Assembly: GCA_004299465.1 (NCBI GenBank)
Contig: SCST01000055.1
Span: 1-29,717, forward strand
DNA length: 29,717 bases
Direction of reading: 5' to 3'
Origin: Methylovulum sp.
GTDB taxonomy: Bacteria; Pseudomonadota; Gammaproteobacteria; Methylococcales; Methylomonadaceae
This document shows, piece by piece, positions 21,910 to 29,717 of this stretch. Every line of letters begins with the position of its first letter. The first letter of the stretch is position 1. The notes below the pieces were generated by a model, which saw nothing but the letters and a program-made list of their open reading frames with translations, was not told the DNA's origin and did no database searches. The position numbers were made by a program, and so were the translations under genes.

Positions 21910-22995
21910 TTAATCTTCGCCCAGTTGTGTCAGCAGTTCGGCCTGGTGTTCGCTGATCAGCGGCTGGATTACCTGTTCCAGCCCGCCTTGCATGATGTCG
22001 TCGAGTTTATACAGCGTCAGGTTGATACGGTGATCGGTTAAGCGGCCTTGCGGGTAATTGTAAGTGCGGATGCGTTCGGAACGGTCGCCGCTGCCGACTT
22101 GCAATTTGCGTGTCGCGGATTGCTCGGCATGGTGTTTTTCCTGTTCCGCCGATAATAAGCGCGACGCCAGCAGCGACATGGCGCGGGCGCGGTTTTTGTG
22201 CTGCGAGCGTTCGTCCTGGCATTCGACGACGACGCCGGTCGGGATATGCGTGATACGGATGGCCGACTCGGTTTTATTAACGTGCTGGCCGCCGGCACCC
22301 GATGAGCGGTAGGTGTCGACTTTGAGGTCGGCCGGGTTAATGTCTATCGCATCGACTTCGTCGACTTCGGGCATGATCGCGACGGTGCAGGCGGAGGTGT
22401 GTATGCGCCCTTGCGATTCGGTTTCCGGTACGCGCTGGACGCGGTGCGCCCCGGATTCGAATTTTAATTGCGAATACACATCGCGCCCGGAGACGCGCAG
22501 GATGACTTCCTTGTAGCCGCCGTGGTCGCCGGGGCTTTCGCTGATGATTTCGGTTTGCCAGCCTTTGCGTTCCGCATAGCGCTGGTACATGCGCGATAAA
22601 TCGCCAGAGAAAATTGCCGCTTCATCGCCGCCCGTCCCGGCGCGTATTTCCAGGAAAATATTGCGGGTGTCGTTAGGGTCTTTGGGCAGCAACAGTATGT
22701 GCAGTTCGTGGTCCAGCGCGTCAATCCGGCTTTCCGCGTCGCTGATTTCTTCCCTGGCTAGTTCCCGCAATTCGGGATCGCTGTCGTTCGCCATGTCTTT
22801 CGCTGACGCGAGCTGTTCCAATGCCTGGTCATAACGCTTGTAACACTCGACCAGCGGATTGATCTGGGCGTACTCCTGGCTTAATGAGCGGAAGCGGTTT
22901 TGGTTGTTCTGTACTTCGGGTTCTGAAAGTAAGGCGGCGATTTCGTCGTAACGTTCACAAAGGCTTTCTAGGCGTCGTTGTATGGATGGTTTCAT
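21910..22995 (-). CDS. prfA: Peptide chain release factor 1
   Basis: 361 residues, the expected length. RF1 recognises UAA and UAG stop codons. The codon-reading tripeptide region is PET at 190-192 (RVQRVPETESQGRIHTS), and the catalytic GGQ is at 235-237 within SSGAGGQHVNKTESAIR. The N-terminal helical domain (about 1-100) is present, with the LEIRAGTGGDEAA block following. The PxT tripeptide marks RF1 and not RF2, which has SPF, and no prfB-type frameshift is present. Its ATG overlaps the hemA stop as ATGA, and prmC starts five bases after it, so the three are translationally linked. Confidence 0.98.
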   Translation of the reverse strand: MKPSIQRRLESLCERYDEIAALLSEPEVQNNQNRFRSLSQEYAQINPLVECYKRYDQALEQLASAKDMANDSDPELRELAREEISDAESRIDALDHELHILLLPKDPNDTRNIFLEIRAGTGGDEAAIFSGDLSRMYQRYAERKGWQTEIISESPGDHGGYKEVILRVSGRDVYSQLKFESGAHRVQRVPETESQGRIHTSACTVAIMPEVDEVDAIDINPADLKVDTYRSSGAGGQHVNKTESAIRITHIPTGVVVECQDERSQHKNRARAMSLLASRLLSAEQEKHHAEQSATRKLQVGSGDRSERIRTYNYPQGRLTDHRINLTLYKLDDIMQGGLEQVIQPLISEHQAELLTQLGED

Positions 22996-24251
22996 TGAGA
23001 GTTGCTTAGTTTAAAAATTTCGCGGGCAGCGGCAATCAAATCATGGCGTTCGTTTTCGGCGGCCGCCCTGATTTGTGCGCTGGGCGTATGGATGAGTTTG
23101 TTAGTGAGTAAGTGGGCCAGGCGGTTCAGTGCTTCTTCCGGGGCGAGGCCGTTTTTTAGCTGCGTCAGGGTTTTTTGCAAGGCTTCGTCGCGGGTTTGCT
23201 CCGCCGCCAGGCGATAGTCCCGGATGGTTGATTGTGCGCCTTGGGCGCGTAGCCAGGCCAAAAAATATTCTACTTGCGTGTCAATGATTTCTTCGGCTTG
23301 TTCCGCGGCCTGGCGGCGCGAGTTCATGTTCTGGTCTATCGTATGTTGTAAATCATCAACCGTGTAAAGATAGACATCCCGAAGCTGCTCGACTTCGGCT
23401 TCAATATCGCGCGGTACGGCGAGATCGACCATAAACATCGGCTTGTGTTTGCGTTTTTTTAACGCGCTTTCCACGCGCCCTTTGCCTAATATCGGCAATT
23501 GGCTAGCGGTTGACGAGATGACGATGTCTGCCTCGGCAAGATGAGTCGGTAATTCTGATAAATCTATCGCATAACCGTTAAATTGTACGGCCAGTGAGTG
23601 CGCTTTATCGTAGGTGCGATTGGCAATGATAAGCCGGCCGATACCCTGTTGTGATAAGTGCCGTGCCGTCAATTCTATGGTTTCTCCGGCGCCTATCAGT
23701 AGGGCGGTTTGTTCGCTGAGCTTGTCGAATATTTGCTGGGCGAGTTGCACGGCTGCAAAGGCAACCGATACTGGGCTGGAGCCGATAGCGGTGTCCGTGC
23801 GTACTTTTTTGGCGGCGGAAAAAGTATGCTGGAAAAGTTTGCCCAGTTGTTTGCCCAATGTCCCGGCGTCGCAGGCTGCCTGGTAGGCGGTTTTCATTTG
23901 TCCCAGGATTTGCGGTTCGCCGAGTATCATCGAGTCCAGTCCGCAGGCGACACGAAACATATGGCGAATTAACTCGCTGTCCTTGTGGCTGTAAAGATAA
24001 GGGCTGAAATCGGCCGCATTGATTTGCTTGTTGCGGGCAACCCAGTCGATCAGGATTTGTTGGTCGGCTGATGCTGACGTGCAATAAAATTCTGTGCGGT
24101 TGCAGGTTGAAAGGATTGCGGCTTCGCTAATGTCCTGAATTCGTGACAGTTCCTGCAATGATGCGTATAACTTGTCGGCAGGATATGACAGGCGCTCGCG
24201 AATGGATACTGGTGCGGTGTTGTAATTAATCCCTACTGCAATAAGTGTCAT
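22992..24251 (-). CDS. hemA: Glutamyl-tRNA reductase
   Basis: 419 residues from ATG 24251, close to 418 in E. coli. HemA reduces Glu-tRNA(Glu) to glutamate-1-semialdehyde, the first committed step of tetrapyrrole synthesis. The catalytic Cys 50 lies in AILSTCNRTEFY; the NADPH domain has ALLIGAGETIELTARHL and VISSTASQLPI, and a dimerisation helix region follows (from about 310). The frame is open 12 codons further upstream to 24287, but MTLIAVGINYNTAPVSIRER is where the family begins, so the shorter start is taken even though its Shine-Dalgarno is weak. In enterobacteria the N terminus contributes to haem-regulated turnover; nothing here shows this. It is divergent from the TPR lipoprotein gene. 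Confidence 0.97.
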   Translation of the reverse strand: MTLIAVGINYNTAPVSIRERLSYPADKLYASLQELSRIQDISEAAILSTCNRTEFYCTSASADQQILIDWVARNKQINAADFSPYLYSHKDSELIRHMFRVACGLDSMILGEPQILGQMKTAYQAACDAGTLGKQLGKLFQHTFSAAKKVRTDTAIGSSPVSVAFAAVQLAQQIFDKLSEQTALLIGAGETIELTARHLSQQGIGRLIIANRTYDKAHSLAVQFNGYAIDLSELPTHLAEADIVISSTASQLPILGKGRVESALKKRKHKPMFMVDLAVPRDIEAEVEQLRDVYLYTVDDLQHTIDQNMNSRRQAAEQAEEIIDTQVEYFLAWLRAQGAQSTIRDYRLAAEQTRDEALQKTLTQLKNGLAPEEALNRLAHLLTNKLIHTPSAQIRAAAENERHDLIAAAREIFKLSNSQ

Positions 24252-24483
24252 GGTCTGCCGGTGGAATGGTGGTTGTGAACAGCTCAAATCTTGATCGTGA
24301 TGGGCGTGGTGCGCAGCTTAAAGTTTCTGGACTGCCGTAGCTTTTGATAAGAATACCAGTATATTATGTCGCTGTATTTCAAGAAATAGAATAGCTTTAT
24401 CCAAATGGCCCGAATCAGCTATCTGAATCCACTGTTTTTTCTGCTAATCTATAATCATCTTTGACCCATGAATAGGATTGTGA
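24252..24483. promoter_or_regulatory. Divergent promoter region, hemA / TPR gene
   Basis: A perfect TATAAT at 24450-24455 faces the TPR gene, 28 bases before its start, but without a matching -35 at the proper distance. On the minus strand a TATACT lies within TAATATACTGG (around 24352-24361), a possible hemA -10, again without a good -35. No other gene or structure seen in the 232 bases. Confidence 0.4.
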
Positions 24484-26241
24484 GTGTTAATTTTTAGATT
24501 GCTTTTAATAGTAACTTTTGTTTTGCTCGGTGCTTGTGCCGGTGCGCCGGAAAAGTCCCCAAGTATAGAAAAATCATCAGAAAAACCCACTACCCCTGCC
24601 AACATAGCCGAGCCTAAGGCAAAAACTCAAAAACTAGACCTTAAAACGTCGATTGATCCTGATGTGCTGTTCATGCTGCTAACCGCAGAGCTTGCCGGTC
24701 AAAGAGGGCAATATGATATTGCTTTGGAAGGCTATCTGGAAGCCGCCAAGCGCGTGAAGGACCCCCGGTTTGCCGAGCGGGCGGCGATGATTGCGATGTA
24801 CGTGAAAGACGGCAGCAAAATGAATGAGGCCGTATCGTTATGGTTACGCCAGGATCCTGGTAATCAGACGGCCAGAAAACTTGCGGTATTATCTGCGCTA
24901 AGGGCTGGCGATAAGCGTGCGGCTGTCGGTCATGTAGAGATGTTGCTGAAGACGGATCTTGCCGGGTTTGAGAAATCATTGCTGGAATTGGCGGGCGTGC
25001 TGCAGAAAGAGGGTAAATCGGCCTTGATATACGAGGTGCTGGATACGGTATCGTTAAATCATCCTGACCAAGCTATGGTGTACTTTGTTCAGTCTTTGTT
25101 GGCCATGCAGATGGACAAAAAAGAGCTGGCCGAAACAAAAATCCAACAAGCATTGCGTATCCAGCCGGGCTGGGACAAGGCGCTGATGTTTCAAGCCCAG
25201 ATAGCGGTATTTTCAGGCGATTTTAACAAAGCGGAGACGGTGTTAAGGAATGCGGCGCTCAAATACCCGAATGATGGCAAGCTTAAGAAATTGTTGGCCC
25301 AGGTCCTGATAAAAGCCAGGCGTTATGAGGAGTCCATCCAGGTCTACCAGGATATTATCAAGGATAACCCGGCGGATAAAGAAAGCCGGTTTGCGCTGGC
25401 GCTGGTGTATTTGCAGTTGAATAGGGAAGAGCAAGCCGGGGATATTCTTGAGGAATTGCTGGATGATGCCGAATGGCGCTCACAGGCTGGCTTTTACTTG
25501 GGGAAAATGGAAGAAAAGCACGGCGATGTGCAACAGGCATTGGCCCGGTATGACCGGATAAGCGATGGGCCGCTTGCATTTGATGCCGCTGTTTCAGCCA
25601 TTTCCCTGCTTGCCAAGGATAAGCAGTTTGCCGAGGCGGCGTCGCGATTGAGGCAGTTGCCGGAGAAATACCCGAAGCAGAAATTGCGTATTTTGTTATT
25701 GCAGTCGGAGTTGTATAACCAGCAAAAGCAATATCAAAAGGCGTTTGATCTATTGACGGCTGCGCTACATGAATTGCCTGATGAAAAAGATTTGCTGTAC
25801 ACGCGTGCACTGATGGCTGAACGTATCGGTAAACCCGAGATAATGGAAGCTGATCTTAAAAAAATATTGGCGAAAAACCCTGATAATGCCGAAGCGCTAA
25901 ATGCCCTGGGCTATACCCTGATAGATAAGACTAAGCGCTATGCCGAAGCGGAGCGCTATCTAAAACGCGCGCTTGAATTGGCACCGGACGAAGCGGTTAT
26001 TATGGATAGCTACGGATGGCTGCAGTTTAAATTGGGAAATATGGCAAAGGCCTTGGATTATTTGCAGCGCGCCTACACAAAGCAGCAGGAAAATGAAATA
26101 GCCGCGCATCTTGCCGAGGTGTTATGGGTGTCGGGCCAAAAAGATGAAGCTAAAAAGCTGTATAAAAAAGCGATTAAAAATGCGCCGGAAGATGAGTATC
26201 TGCTGGATTTCAAACATAGAATACTGGATAAAGCGCAATAG
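24484..26241 (+). CDS. TPR-repeat outer-membrane lipoprotein
   Basis: 585 residues from GTG 24484, with AGGA six bases upstream. A lipoprotein signal is clear: MLIFRLLLIVTFVLLGAC with the lipobox LGAC and Cys 18; Ala at +2 predicts outer-membrane sorting. The rest is an alpha-solenoid of tetratricopeptide repeats, for example GQRGQYDIALEGYLEAAKRV, then RIQPGWDKALMFQAQIAVFS, and a C-terminal run typified by NPDNAEALNALGYTL and APDEAVIMDSYGWLQFK. In Pseudomonas and other gammaproteobacteria a protein of this type is the standard neighbour of lolB and divergent from hemA. Its specific partner is unknown; TPR proteins scaffold other proteins. lolB starts two bases after the stop. Confidence 0.93.
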   Translation: MLIFRLLLIVTFVLLGACAGAPEKSPSIEKSSEKPTTPANIAEPKAKTQKLDLKTSIDPDVLFMLLTAELAGQRGQYDIALEGYLEAAKRVKDPRFAERAAMIAMYVKDGSKMNEAVSLWLRQDPGNQTARKLAVLSALRAGDKRAAVGHVEMLLKTDLAGFEKSLLELAGVLQKEGKSALIYEVLDTVSLNHPDQAMVYFVQSLLAMQMDKKELAETKIQQALRIQPGWDKALMFQAQIAVFSGDFNKAETVLRNAALKYPNDGKLKKLLAQVLIKARRYEESIQVYQDIIKDNPADKESRFALALVYLQLNREEQAGDILEELLDDAEWRSQAGFYLGKMEEKHGDVQQALARYDRISDGPLAFDAAVSAISLLAKDKQFAEAASRLRQLPEKYPKQKLRILLLQSELYNQQKQYQKAFDLLTAALHELPDEKDLLYTRALMAERIGKPEIMEADLKKILAKNPDNAEALNALGYTLIDKTKRYAEAERYLKRALELAPDEAVIMDSYGWLQFKLGNMAKALDYLQRAYTKQQENEIAAHLAEVLWVSGQKDEAKKLYKKAIKNAPEDEYLLDFKHRILDKAQ

Positions 26242-26243
26242 TC

Positions 26244-26825
26244 GTGGCGAGGTTTAAAACAACATTGCTGGTGTGGGTGAGTTTTGTCTTGTTGCTGTCT
26301 GCGTGCGCTACTTTCCAGAAAGAACCTGACAAACCTTATTCAAGAGTGTCGTTGTTGCGGTTTTACAAGATCGCTCAATGGTCTTTTGACGGAAGGCTGG
26401 CGTTGACAGGCCAAAAGGACTCCTGGTCGGCAAATGTTGGCTGGCAGCATGATGCGGATAAAGAACGGATAAGGTTGGCCGGGCCGTTGGGGCAGGGTGC
26501 TACGGTTATCCAGTTAACCGGCGATAAGGTCACGATAGATCGCGGGAATGGCGATGTACAGTCATCAACTGATCCTGAAACGTTTATTAATCAACAGGTA
26601 GGCATGTTTGTCCCGGTGCAGTCATTACGCTATTGGGTAGTGGGTTTGCCCGAGCCTGAGCAGGCCTTCCAGGAAACCGATGCCGGATTTAAGCAATCAG
26701 GATGGCTGGTTGAGTACAAGCAAATGCAGTCTGTAGAGAATGAGCTGATGCCGCGCAAAATTCTTGTTACCAATGAGCAGGTCAAATTAAAATTAATTAT
26801 TGATCAATGGGTTTTAGGGATCTAA
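26244..26825 (+). CDS. lolB: Outer-membrane lipoprotein insertase LolB
   Basis: 193 residues from GTG 26244. LolB receives lipoproteins from the periplasmic carrier LolA and places them in the outer membrane. The signal MARFKTTLLVWVSFVLLLSAC has the lipobox LSAC with Cys 21. The mature protein shows the LolB pattern IAQWSFDGRLALTGQKDSWSA, then IRLAGPLGQGATVIQL and LRYWVVGLPEP. Start is chosen because it is right after the TPR stop and gives the complete signal peptide. The stop overlaps the ispE start as TAATG. Position between a TPR protein and ispE is the typical gammaproteobacterial context. Confidence 0.95.
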   Translation: MARFKTTLLVWVSFVLLLSACATFQKEPDKPYSRVSLLRFYKIAQWSFDGRLALTGQKDSWSANVGWQHDADKERIRLAGPLGQGATVIQLTGDKVTIDRGNGDVQSSTDPETFINQQVGMFVPVQSLRYWVVGLPEPEQAFQETDAGFKQSGWLVEYKQMQSVENELMPRKILVTNEQVKLKLIIDQWVLGI

Positions 26826-27697
26826 TGTTGAATAACGAACAGGCATGGGCACAAAATTGGCCGGCTCCGGCGAAATTAAACTTGATGCTGAGGATTGTCG
26901 GTCGCCGGGCTGATGGCTACCACTTGCTGCAAACAGTGTTCCAGTTCATTGAATTGTGCGATTGGATAAGATTTCATCCGGCTGAAGATGGCTGTGTAAG
27001 GTTATCAAAAACAATACCCGGCGTTGCCGAGTCCGATGATCTAACGGTCAGGGCTGCGCTGTTGCTGAAAGCTGAAACGGGGTGTGAGCAAGGGGTGTGT
27101 ATTGATGTAGAAAAAAATCTGCCTATGGGTGGTGGTCTTGGTGGCGGCAGTTCAGATGCGGCCACGGTGTTGGTTGTGCTGAATAGATTATGGGGCCTGA
27201 ATTTGCCGGTAGAAAAGCTGATGCAACTGGGCCTGTCTTTGGGGGCTGATGTGCCGATATTCATAGTTGGGCATTCGGCATGGGCAGAAGGCGTGGGTGA
27301 AAAAATACAGGAAATAAATATTCCGGAACAATGGGTTGTTGTTATCAAGCCTGATTGTCATGTGAATACAAAAGAAATATTTTCATCTAAAGAATTGACA
27401 CGGGATAGCAAATCAATCAAAATAGCCGACTTTATAGCGGGCCAGCATCAAAACGATTGTCTTGATGTGGTTTGCCAATATTATCCATCTGTTAAAAATG
27501 CCTTGCTTGATTTGTCTGAGTTTTCGGAGGCAAGATTAACTGGAACCGGGGCTTGTGTTTTTGCACAGTTTGATTCTGAAGTGAATGCGCTTAGCGCGTA
27601 CCGGTCGCTTAAGCAAAAGTGGCGGGTATATATTTCTAAAAGTGTCAATGAATCGCCTTTGTTTTCGATGTTGAAAGCGGGTGGTTATTTATCCTAA
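26825..27697 (+). CDS. ispE: 4-diphosphocytidyl-2-C-methyl-D-erythritol kinase
   Basis: 290 residues from ATG 26825. IspE phosphorylates CDP-methylerythritol in the MEP route to isoprenoids. It is a GHMP kinase: APAKLNLMLRIVGRRADGYH at the N terminus binds substrate, the ATP loop is PMGGGLGGGSSDAA (about 100-113), and the C-terminal LTGTGACVFAQF loop is present. Another ATG at 26807 would add six residues and run 18 bases into lolB; ATG 26825 is preferred because AGGGA sits five bases upstream and it overlaps the lolB TAA as TAATG. A tRNA-Gln gene follows five bases after the stop, so the message probably includes the tRNA. Confidence 0.96.
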   Translation: MLNNEQAWAQNWPAPAKLNLMLRIVGRRADGYHLLQTVFQFIELCDWIRFHPAEDGCVRLSKTIPGVAESDDLTVRAALLLKAETGCEQGVCIDVEKNLPMGGGLGGGSSDAATVLVVLNRLWGLNLPVEKLMQLGLSLGADVPIFIVGHSAWAEGVGEKIQEINIPEQWVVVIKPDCHVNTKEIFSSKELTRDSKSIKIADFIAGQHQNDCLDVVCQYYPSVKNALLDLSEFSEARLTGTGACVFAQFDSEVNALSAYRSLKQKWRVYISKSVNESPLFSMLKAGGYLS

Positions 27698-27701
27698 TTA
27701 T

Positions 27702-27776
27702 TGGGTCGTCGCCAAGCGGTAAGGCACGGGGTTTTGATCCCCGCATACCAAGGTTCGAATCCTTGCGACCCAGCCA
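27702..27776 (+). tRNA. tRNA-Gln (anticodon UUG)
   Basis: 75 bases including encoded CCA. Acceptor stem TGGGTCG pairs with CGACCCA, followed by discriminator G and CCA. The anticodon stem CGGGG/CCCCG encloses TTTTGAT, giving anticodon TTG (UUG), glutamine. The T arm CAAGG-TTCGAAT-CCTTG is perfect. It sits between ispE and prs, the same location as in Pseudomonas. Confidence 0.98.
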
Positions 27777-27814
27777 TTTATCATCTGAGTTAAATTCTAT
27801 TGGGGAGTGCGTGA

Positions 27815-28768
27815 ATGAATGACACCTCTATGATGGTGTTTTCTGGGAATGCTAACCTGGCTTTGTCTGAAGGTATAGTTAAAAAGCTCAATATGCGGCT
27901 GGGAATGGCTGCTGTCGGTAGGTTTAGTGATGGTGAGATTGCTGTAGAGATTGAAGAAAATGTCCGCGGCAAGGATGTTTTTATTATTCAGCCGACGTGT
28001 TCGCCGACTAATGAGAATTTAATGGAATTGCTGGTGATGATCGATGCCCTCAAGAGGGCTTCGGCGTCACGAATCACTGCGGTAATGCCCTATTACGGGT
28101 ATGCGCGGCAAGATAGGCGGTCTCGGTCGGCGAGGGTGCCTATCAGCGCAAAGCTGGTCGCTAAAATGATTGAGCAGGCGGGGGCCAGTCGGCTGTTAAC
28201 TGTTGATTTGCATGCCGACCAGATTCAGGGTTTTTTCGACATACCGGTTGATAATGTCTATGCGTCGCCAATATTGCTGGGTGATTTGTGGCGGCAGCAG
28301 TATAAGGATTTGATTGTTGTGTCGCCGGATGTTGGTGGTGTGGTCAGGGCGCGCGCACTTGCCAAGCGCTTGAATGATGCCGATCTGGCTATTATAGATA
28401 AGCGCAGGTTGAAGGCCAATGTTGCAGAGGTTATGCATATTATTGGTGATGTCGACGGGCGTACATGCATCTTGATCGATGATTTGGTTGATACGGCAGG
28501 GACTTTGTGTCATGCGGCGGCTGCCTTGAAAAAGCATGGGGCGATTAAGGTGGTTGCGTATTGTACGCATGCTGTTTTGTCAGGTCCTGCGATGAATAAC
28601 TTAAATGGTTCCGTCCTTGATGAGTTGGTTGTTACGGATACGATACCGTTAAGCCAGGAGGCTGTCGATTCGGGAAAAATAAGGCAGTTGACTGTTGCGG
28701 AAATGCTTGCCGAAACCATTAGGCGTATCTCTGCGGGCGAATCGGTTAGTTCGCTCTATGTCGATTAA
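27815..28768 (+). CDS. prs: Ribose-phosphate pyrophosphokinase
   Basis: 317 residues. Prs makes PRPP from ribose 5-phosphate and ATP for nucleotide, histidine, tryptophan and NAD synthesis. The ATP flexible-loop region PYYGYARQDRRSRSARVP (92-109), the VDLHADQIQGFFDIP segment with His 133, and the PRPP-binding loop DDLVDTAGT (222-230) are all present. GGGGAG seven bases before ATG 27815 fixes the start. It lies 38 bases after the tRNA-Gln gene and 54 bases before rplY, the usual order. No PurR-like site was recognised. Confidence 0.98.
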   Translation: MNDTSMMVFSGNANLALSEGIVKKLNMRLGMAAVGRFSDGEIAVEIEENVRGKDVFIIQPTCSPTNENLMELLVMIDALKRASASRITAVMPYYGYARQDRRSRSARVPISAKLVAKMIEQAGASRLLTVDLHADQIQGFFDIPVDNVYASPILLGDLWRQQYKDLIVVSPDVGGVVRARALAKRLNDADLAIIDKRRLKANVAEVMHIIGDVDGRTCILIDDLVDTAGTLCHAAAALKKHGAIKVVAYCTHAVLSGPAMNNLNGSVLDELVVTDTIPLSQEAVDSGKIRQLTVAEMLAETIRRISAGESVSSLYVD

Positions 28769-28822
28769 AAGTTGTTGATTAAGAATTTATTTGTGTGCTT
28801 TGATGCACGGGGTTGAGAGAAA

Positions 28823-29425
28823 ATGTCAAGCGTATTTGAGTTTGTTGCTGAAAGTCGTGGGCGGTCAGGAAAAGGCGCGGCCAGAAGTGTGCGTCGTCAG
28901 GGTAATGTGCCTGCGGTGATATACGGCGGTCATAAGGAGCCTCAAATGCTGACGCTCAATCATAATGAGGTCATTAAGCATCTTGAGCATGAAGCTGTTT
29001 ATTCGCATGTGCTGGATATTACTGTTGATGGAAAAACAGAAAAGGCTATTCTTAAAGGTGTTCAGCGCAATCCTGTAAAATTCCAGGTGTTGCATATGGA
29101 TTTTCTTCGGGTTGAGATGGGTGAGTTGTTAAAAGTGCATGTCCCGTTGCATTTTACTAATGAGAGCTCTTCTGTTGGTGGCAAAAAGGGCGGGATTGCA
29201 ACGCACTCTATGGTTGATGTAGAGGTTTCTTGTTTGCCTTCGTTGCTGCCTGAATATATTGAAGTTAATTTGGCGAACCTAGATATTGGCGGGTCATTGC
29301 ATTTGTCGGATATTGTTTTGCCGGCGGGCATAGAGATTGTGGCGCTGGCTCAGGGAGTGGAGCATGATCTGCCGATCGTGTCGATGATGGCTTCAAAAGC
29401 CAGTAAGGATGACGGCGGCGCTTAA
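28823..29425 (+). CDS. rplY: 50S ribosomal protein L25/general stress protein Ctc
   Basis: 200 residues, the long Ctc form with an N-terminal 5S-rRNA-binding L25 domain (about 1-95, RSGKGAARSVRRQGNVPAVIYGG, then FQVLHMDFLRVE) and a C-terminal extension (about 100-200, beta-rich, KVHVPLHFTNE and LPEYIEVNLANLDIG). E. coli has only the short form of 94 residues. L25 stabilises the 5S rRNA in the large subunit central protuberance. GAGAGA before ATG 28823 gives a start. It is followed eight bases later by pth, and preceded by prs. Confidence 0.96.
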   Translation: MSSVFEFVAESRGRSGKGAARSVRRQGNVPAVIYGGHKEPQMLTLNHNEVIKHLEHEAVYSHVLDITVDGKTEKAILKGVQRNPVKFQVLHMDFLRVEMGELLKVHVPLHFTNESSSVGGKKGGIATHSMVDVEVSCLPSLLPEYIEVNLANLDIGGSLHLSDIVLPAGIEIVALAQGVEHDLPIVSMMASKASKDDGGA

Positions 29426-29433
29426 AGGTAAAA

Positions 29434-29717
29434 ATGATTAAACTTATAGTTGGCTTGGGCAATCCGGGTCGGCAGTATGAAAAAACCCGGCATAATGCCG
29501 GGTTTTTGTTTTTGGATAAATTGCTGGCTGAGTCAAGTGGTGTCTGGGCGCTTGAATCCAGGTTTCAGGGCTTGTTTGCTGAATGTGGTGGTGTTGGTGG
29601 CGGGAGGGTGATGCTGCTGAAGCCTGACACGTTTATGAATCGGAGTGGTCAATCGGTGGGCAAGGTTGCTCGATATTACAAGTTATTGCCCGAAGAGATT
29701 CTTGTGGTGCATGATGA
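29434..29717 (+). CDS. pth: Peptidyl-tRNA hydrolase, 5' part
   Basis: The first 94 codons are present and the window ends inside the gene. Pth hydrolyses peptidyl-tRNAs that drop off the ribosome. The start IKLIVGLGNPGRQYEKTRHN includes catalytic His 20, with KPDTFMNRSGQSV further on and the ILVVHD segment containing the conserved aspartate at the very end. AAAGG eight bases before ATG 29434 supports the start. It continues the prs-rplY-pth order; ychF usually follows, off-window. Confidence 0.97.
   Translation, partial: MIKLIVGLGNPGRQYEKTRHNAGFLFLDKLLAESSGVWALESRFQGLFAECGGVGGGRVMLLKPDTFMNRSGQSVGKVARYYKLLPEEILVVHD

Noticed and set aside
22408..22440. PET instead of PAT at the RF1 codon-recognition tripeptide
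   Set aside because: RF1 proteins vary at the middle residue of PxT, and PET occurs in many bacteria as I recall; it is not evidence for altered stop codon use.
24252..24287. HemA start 12 codons upstream
   Set aside because: The family begins at MTL(I/L)A(V/L)GIN; the extra residues have no ribosome site and are not expected.
1..29717. CRISPR arrays, insertion sequences, phage or defence genes
   Set aside because: No regularly spaced direct repeats, transposase or integrase motifs, or known defence domains were found when reading both strands.

Overview
The window reads as chromosomal backbone of a gammaproteobacterium. The main evidence is gene order: nusA-infB-rbfA-truB-rpsO-pnp; hemA-prfA-prmC diverging from a TPR lipoprotein-lolB-ispE-tRNA-Gln-prs-rplY-pth block; and a gcvR-like gene followed by bcp. 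Base composition is moderate, near half G+C by eye. The mix (PuuD-type membrane protein, DHH/CysC pair, LAB_N protein) would suit a methanotroph-like lineage such as Methylococcales, but that placement is inference from memory and not shown by the sequence.

Region 1 (1-7301, + strand) is the transcription/translation/RNA-decay operon, from the 3' part of nusA to pnp, with hairpin terminators before rpsO, between rpsO and pnp, and after pnp. Region 2 (7359-9380, - strand) is thiC under a clear TPP riboswitch. Region 3 (9381-12000) holds a DPM1-like glycosyltransferase overlapping a stand-alone LAB_N membrane protein. It also holds a badly decayed pseudogene stretch (5'-nucleotidase-like and calcium-binding-repeat-like remnants with a palindromic repeat between them) and an acidic, single-TM protein of unknown function.

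Region 4 (12062-17465) contains a gcvR-like ACT protein, bcp and a PIN-PhoH ATPase in one + strand cluster, a convergent AI-2E family permease, and a DHH phosphoesterase next to an adenylylsulfate kinase (cysC). Region 5 (17466-20584) is looser accessory sequence: a DCC-family thiol oxidoreductase, a small secreted protein, a PuuD-like membrane protein without its cytochrome domain, a gamma-glutamylcyclotransferase-like protein, two possible small ORFs, and two long tandem inverted repeats.

Region 6 (20625-24251, - strand) runs hemA>prfA>prmC>JAMM protein with overlapping or near-touching genes: first step of tetrapyrrole synthesis, peptide release factor 1, and its GGQ methyltransferase. Region 7 (24484-29717, + strand) is the divergent envelope/isoprenoid/PRPP/translation block, cut by the window end inside pth.

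Most of the window is ordinary housekeeping DNA. The least expected items are the paired inverted repeats at 20295-20462, whose arms differ from each other but keep pairing, the nested palindrome at 10851-10894 inside a pseudogene, and the DHH-cysC pairing. I found no CRISPR array, complete IS element, phage gene or defence system.
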